A stretch of DNA of 23,822 nt, taken from NCBI GenBank assembly GCA_964386535.1, contig CAYLRY010000046.1, forward strand, positions 1 to 23,822, written 5' to 3'. The translations under genes and the position numbers were made by a program. Position 1 is the stretch's first letter. Each line of letters starts with the position of its first letter. This document shows, one piece after another, positions 15,143 through 22,996 of the stretch. The notes below the pieces were generated by a model that saw nothing but the letters and a program-made list of their open reading frames with translations, was not told the DNA's origin and did not search any database. Source of the stretch: CAYLRY01 sp964386535 (GTDB lineage: Bacteria > Chloroflexota > Dehalococcoidia > Dehalococcoidales > UBA3254).

Positions 15143-16126
15143 CTATTTTACGGCTGGATCTAAAATGGCATCAAATAAGTTGAGATCCAAATTTCCCTTA
15201 AAAGCGTTCATTAAAAGCGGTAATTTCTGTTCCTGGTTAAATTTCCGCCTGGCGGCTGCGGCTTCCAGAGTAGAAATCAGATTCATAACCTCACCCGAGG
15301 TTGAAATAAGCGGCACCTTCTTGATCCTGGCTAGCTGGGTTACTGCTGGGATGGGTGGAACCGGCCCTGAGATCACCATACAGCGCAATGAAGTTTGCAG
15401 AGCAGCCAGTTGCATATCAGGGCGCTCGCTTTTTAAAATCACGGCCTTATTCTTTTTTCGCTTAAAATACTCTTCTCCTGAATCAAATACCAGAGCTCCC
15501 AGCATATAGTTCTCAATTAACTCTCCGGACTTCTCTGTATTATTCAATATCTTACCCTGAAAAAGCTCAGCCAGTCCGGCTATCGTCATGGAATATAATA
15601 ACCTGTCTTCCGGAATAATGCCTAGTAATTGTATGCCTGAAGCCGGAGGCATTTGAATGGCTGCCTGCTCTTTTACAAAGCTTAATTTGCTCAGCGGTAC
15701 CTTATTAATAACTACTCCCAGAAGACGCCTGCCCAGTCTTTTGTATTCCGGCAATAAACTTGAAATATTTTTGGAATAATCATGTATGACCACTACCCTG
15801 GCGCTCAGTGTCTCAATCAGGCTGCCGGAGTCTGCCGGCGGCAGTCCCTCTATCAGAACAGCGTCTTTTTCTCTGGACATCTGAGTATAAGCCTGTTTCA
15901 GGTTGGAGGGTGTAGCAAGAAAGGCATCCTGAGAATCTTTTAGACCTAATAGTCTTTGCATAAACACGGTATCGGTTTCAGTCTCTGCATTTTTTTTATC
16001 ATCAGCACTTTGAAGGCGCAAATAGCCTGTTTTTTTCCCTTTGTTCAGCCAGTTTTTTCCCAGACCGGCGCAAAAAAGGGTTTTACCGGCCTTCTCCGAT
16101 ACGGATGTAATGTATACAGCAGTCAC
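15143..16126 (-). CDS. P-loop NTPase with DRTGG domain
   Basis: A 327-residue two-domain protein. Residues 1 to about 200 are a BioD/CobQ-like P-loop NTPase: Walker A-like SVSEKAGKT at 8-16, LIEGLPP near 92, and VVINKV near 138. Residues about 205-300 match the DRTGG domain found between the NTPase and catalytic parts of long phosphotransacetylases (YMLGALVFDSGEEYF, ERPDMQLAALQTSLRCMVISG). The name-giving DRTGG sequence itself is not kept. No acetyltransferase domain follows, so this is the stand-alone form, whose role is unknown; regulation by a nucleotide is a guess. GTG 16126 is preceded by AAGGAG. Divergent from the pyrophosphorylase gene. Confidence 0.82.
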   Translation of the reverse strand: MTAVYITSVSEKAGKTLFCAGLGKNWLNKGKKTGYLRLQSADDKKNAETETDTVFMQRLLGLKDSQDAFLATPSNLKQAYTQMSREKDAVLIEGLPPADSGSLIETLSARVVVIHDYSKNISSLLPEYKRLGRRLLGVVINKVPLSKLSFVKEQAAIQMPPASGIQLLGIIPEDRLLYSMTIAGLAELFQGKILNNTEKSGELIENYMLGALVFDSGEEYFKRKKNKAVILKSERPDMQLAALQTSLRCMVISGPVPPIPAVTQLARIKKVPLISTSGEVMNLISTLEAAAARRKFNQEQKLPLLMNAFKGNLDLNLFDAILDPAVK

Positions 16127-16156
16127 GTTGTTCTCCTTATCAAGGTGTGCAAGCCT

Positions 16157-16186
16157 ATTATAATCTTTTTATTCAGCCCCGGTAAA
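16157..16186 (-). promoter_or_regulatory. candidate promoter of the DRTGG-protein gene
   Basis: Minus strand: consensus TATAAT (16162-16157) with TTTACC (16186-16181) 18 bases upstream. The leader would be about 24 bases. Confidence 0.5.
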
Positions 16187-16221
16187 GAAAATCGGCATGG
16201 CGTCCTGTTGCTGAATTGCTT

Positions 16222-16227
16222 TATAAT
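16222..16227 (+). promoter_or_regulatory. candidate -10 box of the pyrophosphorylase gene
   Basis: A consensus TATAAT lies about 40 bases before the start codon on the plus strand. No good -35 is found 16-18 bases upstream, so it may need an activator or be fortuitous. Confidence 0.35.
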
Positions 16228-16268
16228 AGTGTTTTAGAAAGCTCACCAAAGGGGATAAGGGGATAAAG

Positions 16269-17345
16269 ATGCAAGCATTAATACTCGTTGGTGGAGAAGC
16301 CACCCGGTTGCGACCTCTCACATGCAATATGCCCAAATCCATGGTGCCGGTCCTGAATATACCTTTTCTGGAACATGTCATCCGGTACCTTGGTTTGCAT
16401 CAGGTAAAAGATATCATACTGGCTCAGGGACATTTGCCCAGACCTATGGAGGAATATTTCCGAGACGGCAGCAGTTTGGGAACCAAGCTGACCTATGTTC
16501 TAGAGACTAAACCCATGAATACAGCCGGTGCGGTTAAAAATGCCGAAAAGTATCTTAACGGGCGTTTTTTTGTTATGAACGGAGATATTTTTACTGACCT
16601 GGATTTGACGGATATGCTGGGCTTTCATTTGGAAAGGAAAGCCAAAGTCACTATAGCGCTGACACCTGTGGAAAATCCCACTGCTTACGGGCTGATCGAA
16701 ACTACTCCGGAAGGCAGGGTAACCCGCTTTTTGGAAAAACCCACCTGGGATCAGGTAACTACCAATATGATTAATGCCGGAACCTATATCCTTGAGCCGG
16801 AGGTCTTGGATGATATTCCTGCGCAGACCAATTATAGCTTTGAACGGCAACTTTTCCCATCGCTGCTGGCGAGAGGAGAAGCGGTTTACGCCTATCCTTC
16901 ATCATGTTACTGGATTGACATAGGTACCCCGGAGAAATACCTTCAGGTTCACCAGGATTTATTAAGCGGCAAGAGCAGGGGCTATGTTTCCCTGGGGCAG
17001 ACTGTACGGCTTGGCAGCCGGTGCCGGGTCGATCCAACAGCACAGATCCAGGGACCTGTCCTTGTAGGTGAAAATTGCACTATCAGCCGCGGGGTTAAAA
17101 TTACGGGCCCGGTGGTCATAGGCTCAGGCAGCACCATATTGGAGGAGTCAGTAATCGAGGGCTCGGTGATCTGGCATAATACGCGGATTGGCCCGAAAGC
17201 CATCCTGCAAAATACGCTGGTAGCTAATGACTGTCAACTGGAGGCCGAAGCCTGTATTGAAAAAGCTGTAATCGGCGACCATATTACAGTTACCAGCCGC
17301 AGCAAGTATGGCGCAGGAAGCCGTATCTGGCCGCCGGCAAAGTAA
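16269..17345 (+). CDS. sugar-phosphate nucleotidyltransferase (mannose-1-phosphate guanylyltransferase-like)
   Basis: A 358-residue enzyme that probably joins an NTP to a sugar 1-phosphate. Residues 1 to about 235 are the nucleotidyltransferase domain: the signature GGEATRLRPLTCNMPKSM near the start, MNGDIFTDLDL near 105 (the aspartate binds metal), FLEKP near 157, and YWIDIGTPEKYL near 215. Residues about 250-350 are a left-handed beta-helix with hexapeptide repeats (VLVGENCTISRGVKITGPVV). This layout fits GDP-mannose pyrophosphorylases and glucose-1-phosphate transferases alike, so the substrate is left open. ATG 16269 has AAGGGGA a few bases upstream. Two SDR epimerase genes follow, consistent with nucleotide-sugar metabolism. 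Confidence 0.9.
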   Translation: MQALILVGGEATRLRPLTCNMPKSMVPVLNIPFLEHVIRYLGLHQVKDIILAQGHLPRPMEEYFRDGSSLGTKLTYVLETKPMNTAGAVKNAEKYLNGRFFVMNGDIFTDLDLTDMLGFHLERKAKVTIALTPVENPTAYGLIETTPEGRVTRFLEKPTWDQVTTNMINAGTYILEPEVLDDIPAQTNYSFERQLFPSLLARGEAVYAYPSSCYWIDIGTPEKYLQVHQDLLSGKSRGYVSLGQTVRLGSRCRVDPTAQIQGPVLVGENCTISRGVKITGPVVIGSGSTILEESVIEGSVIWHNTRIGPKAILQNTLVANDCQLEAEACIEKAVIGDHITVTSRSKYGAGSRIWPPAK

Positions 17346-17510
17346 ATTTGACTCTGCTCTATTCAGAGAGCCAAGAATAAAGATAAGCTGATTTCACGTA
17401 ACTTCAGGAAAGATGAAATTTTATCTATGAAGTAATCAAGATAGAGGTTACTGGTTGGGTGTCCACAAATTACCGGGCAATTCATGCTGTACTAAATACA
17501 GGAGGTGAAA

Positions 17511-18473
17511 ATGAGAGTTCTGGTCACAGGCGGCAGCGGGCTCTTCGGACGTAAAACTATAGCCTCTTTACTACCAGACCCGCAGGTGTCATGCGTGGTC
17601 TCCATGGATCTGAATTCGCCGCCGGAATGGTCTCTGCAAGACTGCCGTGAATTCAGGGGCAAATTCCATTATGTCAGGGGAGATATTTCCAGTCTGGAAG
17701 ATATTTTAAATGTTATTAAATTATACGGCGTGGATAAGCTGGTCAACTGGGCTTTTATAATGGGCGCCGAGCTGGATGAAAATCCCCGTCTCAGCGCCAG
17801 GGTAAACAACCTAGGTATGTCCAATATCTTTGAGGCAGCCAGGTTAAGCGGGATTAAAAGGGTTATCTATGCCAGTTCGGAGACGGTTTACGGCTCCCAG
17901 GATGATTACGGCGACCGGGAGGTAACTGAAGATGACCGCCTGTATCCTTCCCACTCCTATGCTCTGAGCAAGCGCCTGGCCGAAATTCAGGCCGAACAGT
18001 ATGCTCGAAAATACGGGCTGCAGTGTACCGGGGTGCGCGGAGCGGTAATCATCGGTCATGGGGCTAAAGCCCGCTTGAGCAAGCTGTATTCTGATCTGGT
18101 CTCGCTGCCGGCAGTGGGTAAGCCGGCAGTGCTTGAGGAGGATGGTCAATCCCTTTTTTCACTGGTTTCAGCGGATGATTTGGGCCGGTTCACCCGAGTT
18201 CTACTGCAATCTTCAAACAACCTGCACCCGGTCTATAACCTGGGTGGACCGCCTTACAGCCTGAAAGATATTGCCGTTCAGGTCAGGCAACTTATACCAG
18301 AGGCTGAGATTTCCTTCGGCAGCCGGCCGGTGAGCGGACCCGGACAGCAGGGTATGCCCTGGAAGTTGAGCAGCAGCAGGGTTGAGAAAGACTTCGGTTT
18401 TGCTTTCTTACCGCTGAAGGAGGCCTTAAAAATCCATATTCGGGATGCACGTTTGGAAGCTGGTATGGCGTAA
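17511..18473 (+). CDS. NAD-dependent epimerase/dehydratase, extended SDR (copy 1)
   Basis: A 320-residue extended short-chain dehydrogenase. Visible are the NAD-binding Rossmann motif TGGSGLFGRK at residues 7-16, the acidic residue after strand 2 (SMDL), VRGDI near 58, the catalytic serine region YASSETVYG near 120, and the YALSK pair (YxxxK) near 150. The C-terminal substrate domain is family-like (PVYNLGGPPYSLKDIA). The start is ATG 17511, placed six bases after GGAGG (17501-17505); an in-frame GTG at 17505 lies inside that site. It is closely related to the next gene (18851), sharing long blocks such as DVTEDD/EVTEDD and NLGGPP/NVGGPP. Substrate is probably a nucleotide sugar or related carbohydrate, but not provable here. 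Confidence 0.88.
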   Translation: MRVLVTGGSGLFGRKTIASLLPDPQVSCVVSMDLNSPPEWSLQDCREFRGKFHYVRGDISSLEDILNVIKLYGVDKLVNWAFIMGAELDENPRLSARVNNLGMSNIFEAARLSGIKRVIYASSETVYGSQDDYGDREVTEDDRLYPSHSYALSKRLAEIQAEQYARKYGLQCTGVRGAVIIGHGAKARLSKLYSDLVSLPAVGKPAVLEEDGQSLFSLVSADDLGRFTRVLLQSSNNLHPVYNLGGPPYSLKDIAVQVRQLIPEAEISFGSRPVSGPGQQGMPWKLSSSRVEKDFGFAFLPLKEALKIHIRDARLEAGMA

Positions 18474-18850
18474 AGTAGCTCCAGGCCCATACAGCGCTTG
18501 ATCCGTACAGTAAAGAGGAGAACGTGATCCTTAATTCCCCATTAAATAAAGCTAAATCAGCCTGAATTTTTTCAATTATTAACGCAGAATCCTGATGACT
18601 ATTTAAGAATAAGTAACGGCGGATTTTTTGGCTCATACGGTCCATTTACGAAGGGAGAAACAAAGGGGTATCTTATTTGCGAATAATCAGACACCGGCTT
18701 TTTAGTAACAATCAACTGAAGTGTGTAATAGTGATATGCATAAAACCCAATTCATCCGGAGATATTTTACAGCGCTCTAACATGAGGACCTGGCTACTTT
18801 TATGCAGGAATTAAAAAAATACACCAATATTATTTTGGAGGAACAACGAA
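18474..18850 (+). other. gene-free gap between the two SDR genes
   Basis: 377 bases with no supportable gene. Short start-plus-ribosome-site combinations (for example GTG 18524 after AGAGGAG, 13 codons) look fortuitous. No terminator with a T tract, no tRNA and no strong promoter was recognised. The immediate upstream part (GGAGGA at 18837-18842) is the ribosome-binding site of the second SDR gene. The gap is longer than usual for a simple tandem duplication. Confidence 0.4.
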
Positions 18851-19831
18851 ATGCGCATATTAGTTCTTGGCGGAAGCGGTCTTTTCGGCCGAAAAACCGT
18901 ATTACACCTGGTAAGAGACCCAGAAGTGGAATTTGTGGTTTGTTCCGATGTGGCAGCACCTAAAGACTGGATCATGAAGCAAATCGAACCCTTTAAAACC
19001 AAATTCGCCTATGTACGCGGTGATATCGGTGAACTGGAAGATATCCTTAATACTATCAAAACCTACAAGATCGACCGGATAATCAACATGGCCTTCTTGC
19101 TACCGGGCGTAGTCGAGGCTAACCCCCGGCCCGGCGTTAAAGTGAACTTGCTAGGCATGTGCAACTCGTTTGAAGCCGCCAGGCTAATGGGCATCAACCG
19201 CGTGGTCTATGCCAGTTCGGAGGGTGTTTACGGCCCTCAGAATGAGTACGGAGACCGGGATGTAACCGAAGACGACCATCTGCACCCAGGCAGCGGATAC
19301 GCTCTGGCCAAACAGATTAGCGAGGTTCTGGCCGAACAATACGGTAATCTGTACGGGATAAAATTTTCCGCCCTGCGGCCGCCCATCGGCTACGGGCACG
19401 GAGGGTTAACGCCGGTGGTGGTAAAAAATTACTCCGAAATTGTATCATTGCCGGCAATCGGCAAACCGGTTTCATTCGAAGCAGATGGCACCAGTACTTC
19501 TTCTCTGGCGACGGCTGATGATATTGCAGCTTTAACCAGGCTGCTGGTTAAAGCCCCGTCCTCACCTCATCCGGCCTATAACGTAGGAGGACCTCCCACC
19601 AGCCTGAGAGAGGTAGCTGAAGTAGTTAAAAAATACATCCCTGAGGCTAAAATCAGTTTCGGGACAAAAGCCCCGCCGGCGGACCCGGGCAAATACGGCA
19701 TTCCCTGGAGACTCAGCATGGCCCGTGCAAAGGCGGATTTCGGATTTAGCTGCATGACACTGGACGAAGCGGTAAAAATCCATATCAACGATGCCCGTAT
19801 AGATGCCGGTTTGCCGGTGATGAAATTTTAG
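18851..19831 (+). CDS. NAD-dependent epimerase/dehydratase, extended SDR (copy 2)
   Basis: A 326-residue extended SDR, paralogous to the gene at 17511 over its whole length. NAD motif LGGSGLFGRK at residues 6-15, VRGDIGELEDIL near 56, catalytic serine in YASSEGVYG near 119, and YxxxK as YALAK near 150. The substrate-binding half differs more (LRPPIGYGHGG against VRGAVIIGHGA), so the two copies may act on different substrates or form a heteromer. ATG 18851 follows GGAGGA by eight bases. It ends with a short tail (GLPVMKF) absent from copy 1. No terminator is seen; the decayed region begins just downstream. Confidence 0.88.
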   Translation: MRILVLGGSGLFGRKTVLHLVRDPEVEFVVCSDVAAPKDWIMKQIEPFKTKFAYVRGDIGELEDILNTIKTYKIDRIINMAFLLPGVVEANPRPGVKVNLLGMCNSFEAARLMGINRVVYASSEGVYGPQNEYGDRDVTEDDHLHPGSGYALAKQISEVLAEQYGNLYGIKFSALRPPIGYGHGGLTPVVVKNYSEIVSLPAIGKPVSFEADGTSTSSLATADDIAALTRLLVKAPSSPHPAYNVGGPPTSLREVAEVVKKYIPEAKISFGTKAPPADPGKYGIPWRLSMARAKADFGFSCMTLDEAVKIHINDARIDAGLPVMKF

Positions 19832-20131
19832 CCAGTTAAGACAGCCAGTAAAACCTGTGGATGGCTTAGTGGTACAAACAGTTTCCGGATGATACCGGAG
19901 GATGTAAAAGTGAAAAATATGTCCTGTGAGATGTTTTGTTGATCCCGCTGTTGTATTACAGCACAGTAACAAAAGCGGCTGCTGGTGATCTGAGGAATGC
20001 AGTTATTGACAGGAGCAGCGTCAACCTCTGGAGGTAACTAAACCATATCTGGCAGTAAAAAATCTCTCTGTTTGCTTTATTCACAAATTTAAAGATGGTA
20101 GGCTGAGCGCTGGCGCTCAGCTTACCACTGA
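19832..20131 (+). other. gene-poor region with short RNA-like hairpins
   Basis: 300 bases lacking a convincing gene. It holds a 10-codon ORF (GTG 19910 to TGA 19942) with a strong GGAGGA at 19897-19902 whose bases can pair in a TCCGG/CCGGA hairpin (19884-19888 with 19895-19899). Further on, TTTTGTT (19934-19940) can pair with AACAAAA around 19969-19975, with an inner GCTGT/ACAGC stem. The palindrome at 20097-20126 closes the region. None is assigned a function. Confidence 0.35.
20097..20126. repeat. near-perfect 14-base-pair palindrome
   Basis: GGTAGGCTGAGCGC (20097-20110) faces GCGCTCAGCTTACC (20113-20126) across two bases; one of 14 pairs is G-T and the rest are Watson-Crick. No T tract follows on either strand, so it is not an intrinsic terminator. 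It sits at the left edge of the HNH pseudogene. It could be a REP-like element, a recombination site or a dimeric-protein operator. No second copy was noticed in the window. Confidence 0.6.
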
Positions 20132-20627
20132 CGATACCATAGTAACATAATCACCAGTATCCAAATCATTTTACAGGGACTACGAGATGATGGATATTTA
20201 GGTTCGACGGCCATGGGGGATATACTTCATTAAGTAATGAATTCCTACCACAAGCTTCGGAAATCTCACCAGGATATTCAACACCGGGCTGTGCGGTAAC
20301 GACTATACATCATATTAATCGTGATACAAAAATAGTTGCAAGTCTAAAAAAGCTATATCTATACCAGTGCCAATTGTGCACCGCCAGGTTAGAATAGTAC
20401 GCAGGATATTATTATACGAAGCGCATCACCTCAAACCTTTGGGAACTCCGCAAATCGGTCCTGATATCGAGTCAAATATTATTGTTGTTTGCCCTAATTA
20501 TCATGTTTTGCTTGATTATGGTTCCATTGAAATCAATCAAAAGTCTTTTAAATCAATTAAATATAATATAAATAATGAAATGATATATTATCACAGTAAA
20601 TATATTTTCAAAATAAATAATAATTAA
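20132..20627 (+). pseudogene. decayed HNH endonuclease
   Basis: Remnant of an HNH nuclease broken in several places. Frame from 20132 reads ILQGLRDDGYLG, then the frame changes near 20195-20203 to RFDGHGGYTSL. This second frame continues through HHINRDTKIVASLKKLYLYQ and QCQLCTARLE to a TAG at 20395-20397. Past the stop the same frame gives YAGYYY, then one base is lost near 20416 and the frame becomes EAHHLKPLGTPQIGPD. It goes on to NIIVVCPNYHVLLDYG and ends at 20627. CQLC plus CPNYH are the zinc-knuckle residues, and EAHH holds the HNH core. The order matches intact bacterial HNH restriction-type endonucleases. Positions 20521-20627 have roughly one G or C in seven, unlike the neighbours, suggesting acquired DNA. 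An intact C-terminal reading from 20367 is too short to be the native protein. Confidence 0.75.
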
Positions 20628-20641
20628 AATAGAAACTATTA

Positions 20642-20670
20642 AACCTCAATTAGCTATTTGAGGTTGAATT
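20642..20670 (+). terminator. weak terminator-like hairpin after the HNH pseudogene
   Basis: AACCTCAA (20642-20649) pairs perfectly with TTGAGGTT (20658-20665), 8-base loop, followed by GAATTTTA. The stem is low in GC and the T run short, so it is marginal. Confidence 0.4.
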
Positions 20671-20739
20671 TTACGGCTATTTTAAAACGACGGAAATATT
20701 TTTTATTTGATCTATATGACATTAAACCACCCTTAGTTT

Positions 20740-20768
20740 TTGCCATATCACCTGTTTTTACCTATAAT
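20740..20768 (+). promoter_or_regulatory. promoter of prfA-prmC
   Basis: TTGCCA (20740-20745) and a consensus TATAAT (20763-20768) are 17 bases apart. The expected transcription start at about 20775 leaves a leader of only about 11 bases, starting with the GGTGA ribosome-binding site. Confidence 0.78.
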
Positions 20769-20785
20769 GGTAAAGGTGAATTGAT

Positions 20786-21856
20786 ATGAAAGAGCAATTG
20801 GAAAAATTAGCCCAAAAATTTGAAGAATTGACTCAGAAAATGGCTTCCCAGGAAGTCCTGGCTGATCCCAAACAGCTTCAGGCGCTGGCCAAGGAACGGG
20901 CCAGTATTGAAGATGTGGTAACAAAATACCAGGATTACAAAGCTACTCTGAAATCCCTGGAGGACACTCAGAATATGCTGGGGGACGGTCTGGACGATGA
21001 GATGACATCCATGGTCAAAGAGGAAATTAAAAACCTCCAGGAGAAAAGAGACCGACTGGATGAAGAACTAAAGGAAGCCCTAGTTCCCAGAGACCCGAAT
21101 GACTCCAAGGATGTCATCATGGAAATAAGGGCGGGGACCGGGGGTGACGAAGCGGCTATTTTTGCCTCTGATCTTTTCCGTATGTATTCCCGATATGCCC
21201 AGGAGAGACGCTGGTTGGTTGATATCATTAATGTCAGCGAGGGGGCAGGAGGCGGCTACAAGGAAATTATTTTTGAAGTCAAAGGCGAAGGCGCTTTCAG
21301 CCGCCTGAAATTTGAAAGAGGCGTACATCGCGTTCAGCGAGTGCCTGTTACTGAAGCCTCAGGCAGAATTCACACTTCCACGGCTACTGTAGCCGTGCTT
21401 CCCGAAGCAGACGAGGTGGATGTAGATATTAACCCGGATGATCTGAGGATAGATATTTTCCACAGCAGCGGCGCGGGCGGCCAGAACGTCAACAAAGTGG
21501 CGACTGCGGTCCGCCTGACGCATATCCCAACTGGCACAGTGGTGGTGTGCCAGGATGAACGCTCACAACTGCGGAACCGGCAAAAAGCCATGACTGTTTT
21601 ACGGGCCCGCCTGCTGGATGCCGAAAGGCGCAAACAGGAAGAGGAGATCGTGGAGGAGCGACGCTCACAGGTTGGCACAGGAGAGCGCTCTGAGAAGATC
21701 AGAACCTACAATTACCCCCAGGACAGGATTACGGATCACCGTATCGGCGCTAATTTTCACAATCTGCCCCGTATAATGGAAGGCCAGATGGATGAAATCA
21801 TTGAAGCCCTTTCTGCCCACTACCGGGTGCAGCAACTGGAGAAAGGCTCTGCGTGA
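20786..21856 (+). CDS. prfA: peptide chain release factor 1
   Basis: RF1 recognises UAA and UAG and triggers release of the finished peptide. The 356-residue protein has the coiled N-terminal domain, the stop-codon-reading tripeptide PVT (in RVQRVPVTEASGR, the PxT motif that distinguishes RF1 from the SPF of RF2) near residue 189, and the catalytic GGQ in SSGAGGQNVNKV near 230. ATG 20786 has GGTGA (20775-20779) upstream. The last four bases (GTGA) are shared with prmC, whose product methylates the GGQ glutamine. It is the first gene of a two-gene operon with its own promoter. Confidence 0.97.
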   Translation: MKEQLEKLAQKFEELTQKMASQEVLADPKQLQALAKERASIEDVVTKYQDYKATLKSLEDTQNMLGDGLDDEMTSMVKEEIKNLQEKRDRLDEELKEALVPRDPNDSKDVIMEIRAGTGGDEAAIFASDLFRMYSRYAQERRWLVDIINVSEGAGGGYKEIIFEVKGEGAFSRLKFERGVHRVQRVPVTEASGRIHTSTATVAVLPEADEVDVDINPDDLRIDIFHSSGAGGQNVNKVATAVRLTHIPTGTVVVCQDERSQLRNRQKAMTVLRARLLDAERRKQEEEIVEERRSQVGTGERSEKIRTYNYPQDRITDHRIGANFHNLPRIMEGQMDEIIEALSAHYRVQQLEKGSA

Positions 21857-22701
21857 CCCTGAAACAGGCTTTAGCCAGGGCTTCGGCCAGGCTGGCGGCC
21901 ATAAAAGAAGTTGACAATCCCTCACTGGTAGCGGAAATACTGCTGCGACATATTCTGGGTATAAATCGCGTCCAACTTTACACGGACATGGATCAGGAAC
22001 TCAGCCCTGACAAAGCAAATGAATTTGATATATTGGTAAAACGCCAGATACAGGGGGAGCCTGTAGCCTATATCACCGGCCAAAAAGAGTTCTACGGACT
22101 GGACTTTTATGTTGATGCACGCGTGCTGGTTCCACGGCCGGAAAGTGAGCTACTGGTAGAATTGGCTATGGATTGTGCCAGGAAATACCCTGTTAGCTAT
22201 ATTGCCGATATCGGCACCGGTTCCGGAGCTATTGCCATCAGCCTGGCAGTATATTTACCTCAAGCAAGTATTTATGCTGTTGATCTGTCTTCCGATGCAC
22301 TGGAGGTAGCCCGGTTGAATATGGAAAAACATGGAGTTAGCCACCGGATCACCCTGTTGGAGGGGAATCTGCTGGAGCCTCTAACTGTCCCCATGGATAT
22401 TATCATCGCCAATCTGCCCTATGTCAGGAAGACCGATTTAGCAGGCATGCCTTTCGCCCGCTACGAACCGGCTTTAGCACTGGATGGTGGAGAGAGCGGC
22501 CTGGAAAAGATATTTCAACTTGGCAATCAGATCCAGGGCAAACTGAAACCGGAGGGGTGTTTGTTGATAGAAATAGGGATGGGGCAGGGAGGCGCAGTGA
22601 TTGAGCATTTACGGGGTTTATACCCGGAAGCCTGCATACGGGAGATACAGGACCTGGCCGGCATCGGACGGGTGATTCAGTTCAGCTTTCAGCCGGCATA
22701 A
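21853..22701 (+). CDS. prmC: release factor glutamine N5-methyltransferase
   Basis: PrmC uses S-adenosylmethionine to methylate the GGQ glutamine of RF1 and RF2. The 282 residues have the helical N-terminal domain that binds the release factor (from LKQALARASARLA), then the class I methyltransferase core: PRPESELLVE near residue 95, the SAM loop ADIGTGSGAIAISLA near 117, and the active-site NLPYV near 190, a variant of NPPY also seen in other PrmC proteins. GTG 21853 overlaps the prfA stop as GTGA, implying coupled translation. It ends the operon, with a strong terminator about 140 bases downstream. Confidence 0.95.
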   Translation: MTLKQALARASARLAAIKEVDNPSLVAEILLRHILGINRVQLYTDMDQELSPDKANEFDILVKRQIQGEPVAYITGQKEFYGLDFYVDARVLVPRPESELLVELAMDCARKYPVSYIADIGTGSGAIAISLAVYLPQASIYAVDLSSDALEVARLNMEKHGVSHRITLLEGNLLEPLTVPMDIIIANLPYVRKTDLAGMPFARYEPALALDGGESGLEKIFQLGNQIQGKLKPEGCLLIEIGMGQGGAVIEHLRGLYPEACIREIQDLAGIGRVIQFSFQPA

Positions 22702-22839
22702 TCTCGAAAAATCTTTCTGGTAATAATACCAATTTCCGGGACACCCGAGCATAAATGGTGAATATTTACGGTCAATTTTTCATCTCTCCTGCTTTAATAT
22801 TTTTATTCCCTACCTATCCGCCAGGCCAGGATGAAAACC

Positions 22840-22871
22840 GTCTCTCAGGCCGGTAACCTGGAGACCTTTTT
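22840..22871 (+). terminator. intrinsic terminator of the prfA-prmC operon
   Basis: GTCTC-CAGG (22840-22849, one bulged T at 22845) pairs with CCTGGAGAC (22857-22865) around a 7-base loop and is followed by TTTTT at 22867-22871. Confidence 0.85.
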
Positions 22872-22924
22872 AGCGTTATATTTAATTAGAAAGTTAAAAA
22901 CAATTAATAAGAAGGTTAACGCTA
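22871..22924. repeat. 8-base inverted repeat flanking an AT-rich spacer
   Basis: TAGCGTTA (22871-22878) and TAACGCTA (22917-22924) are perfect inverted copies 38 bases apart, with a very AT-rich spacer. It lies between the prmC terminator and the next gene and might be an operator or a small hairpin. Confidence 0.35.
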
Positions 22925-22996
22925 TCCTTTTATTCCAATGTTTATACCTTTGATTTCCAAACCGCCCATCCCGGGCATGGGGACAGGTCCGGACAG

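Noticed and set aside
18520..18565. 13-codon ORF with AGAGGAG before GTG 18524
   Set aside because: Spacing is too tight and the peptide has no supporting context.
19832..20131. Third SDR paralogue or tRNA in the gap after the second SDR gene
   Set aside because: No NAD-binding motif in any frame, and no cloverleaf could be drawn.
22390..22430. PrmC active-site NLPY instead of NPPY as an anomaly
   Set aside because: The second position varies in PrmC proteins; the rest of the site is typical.
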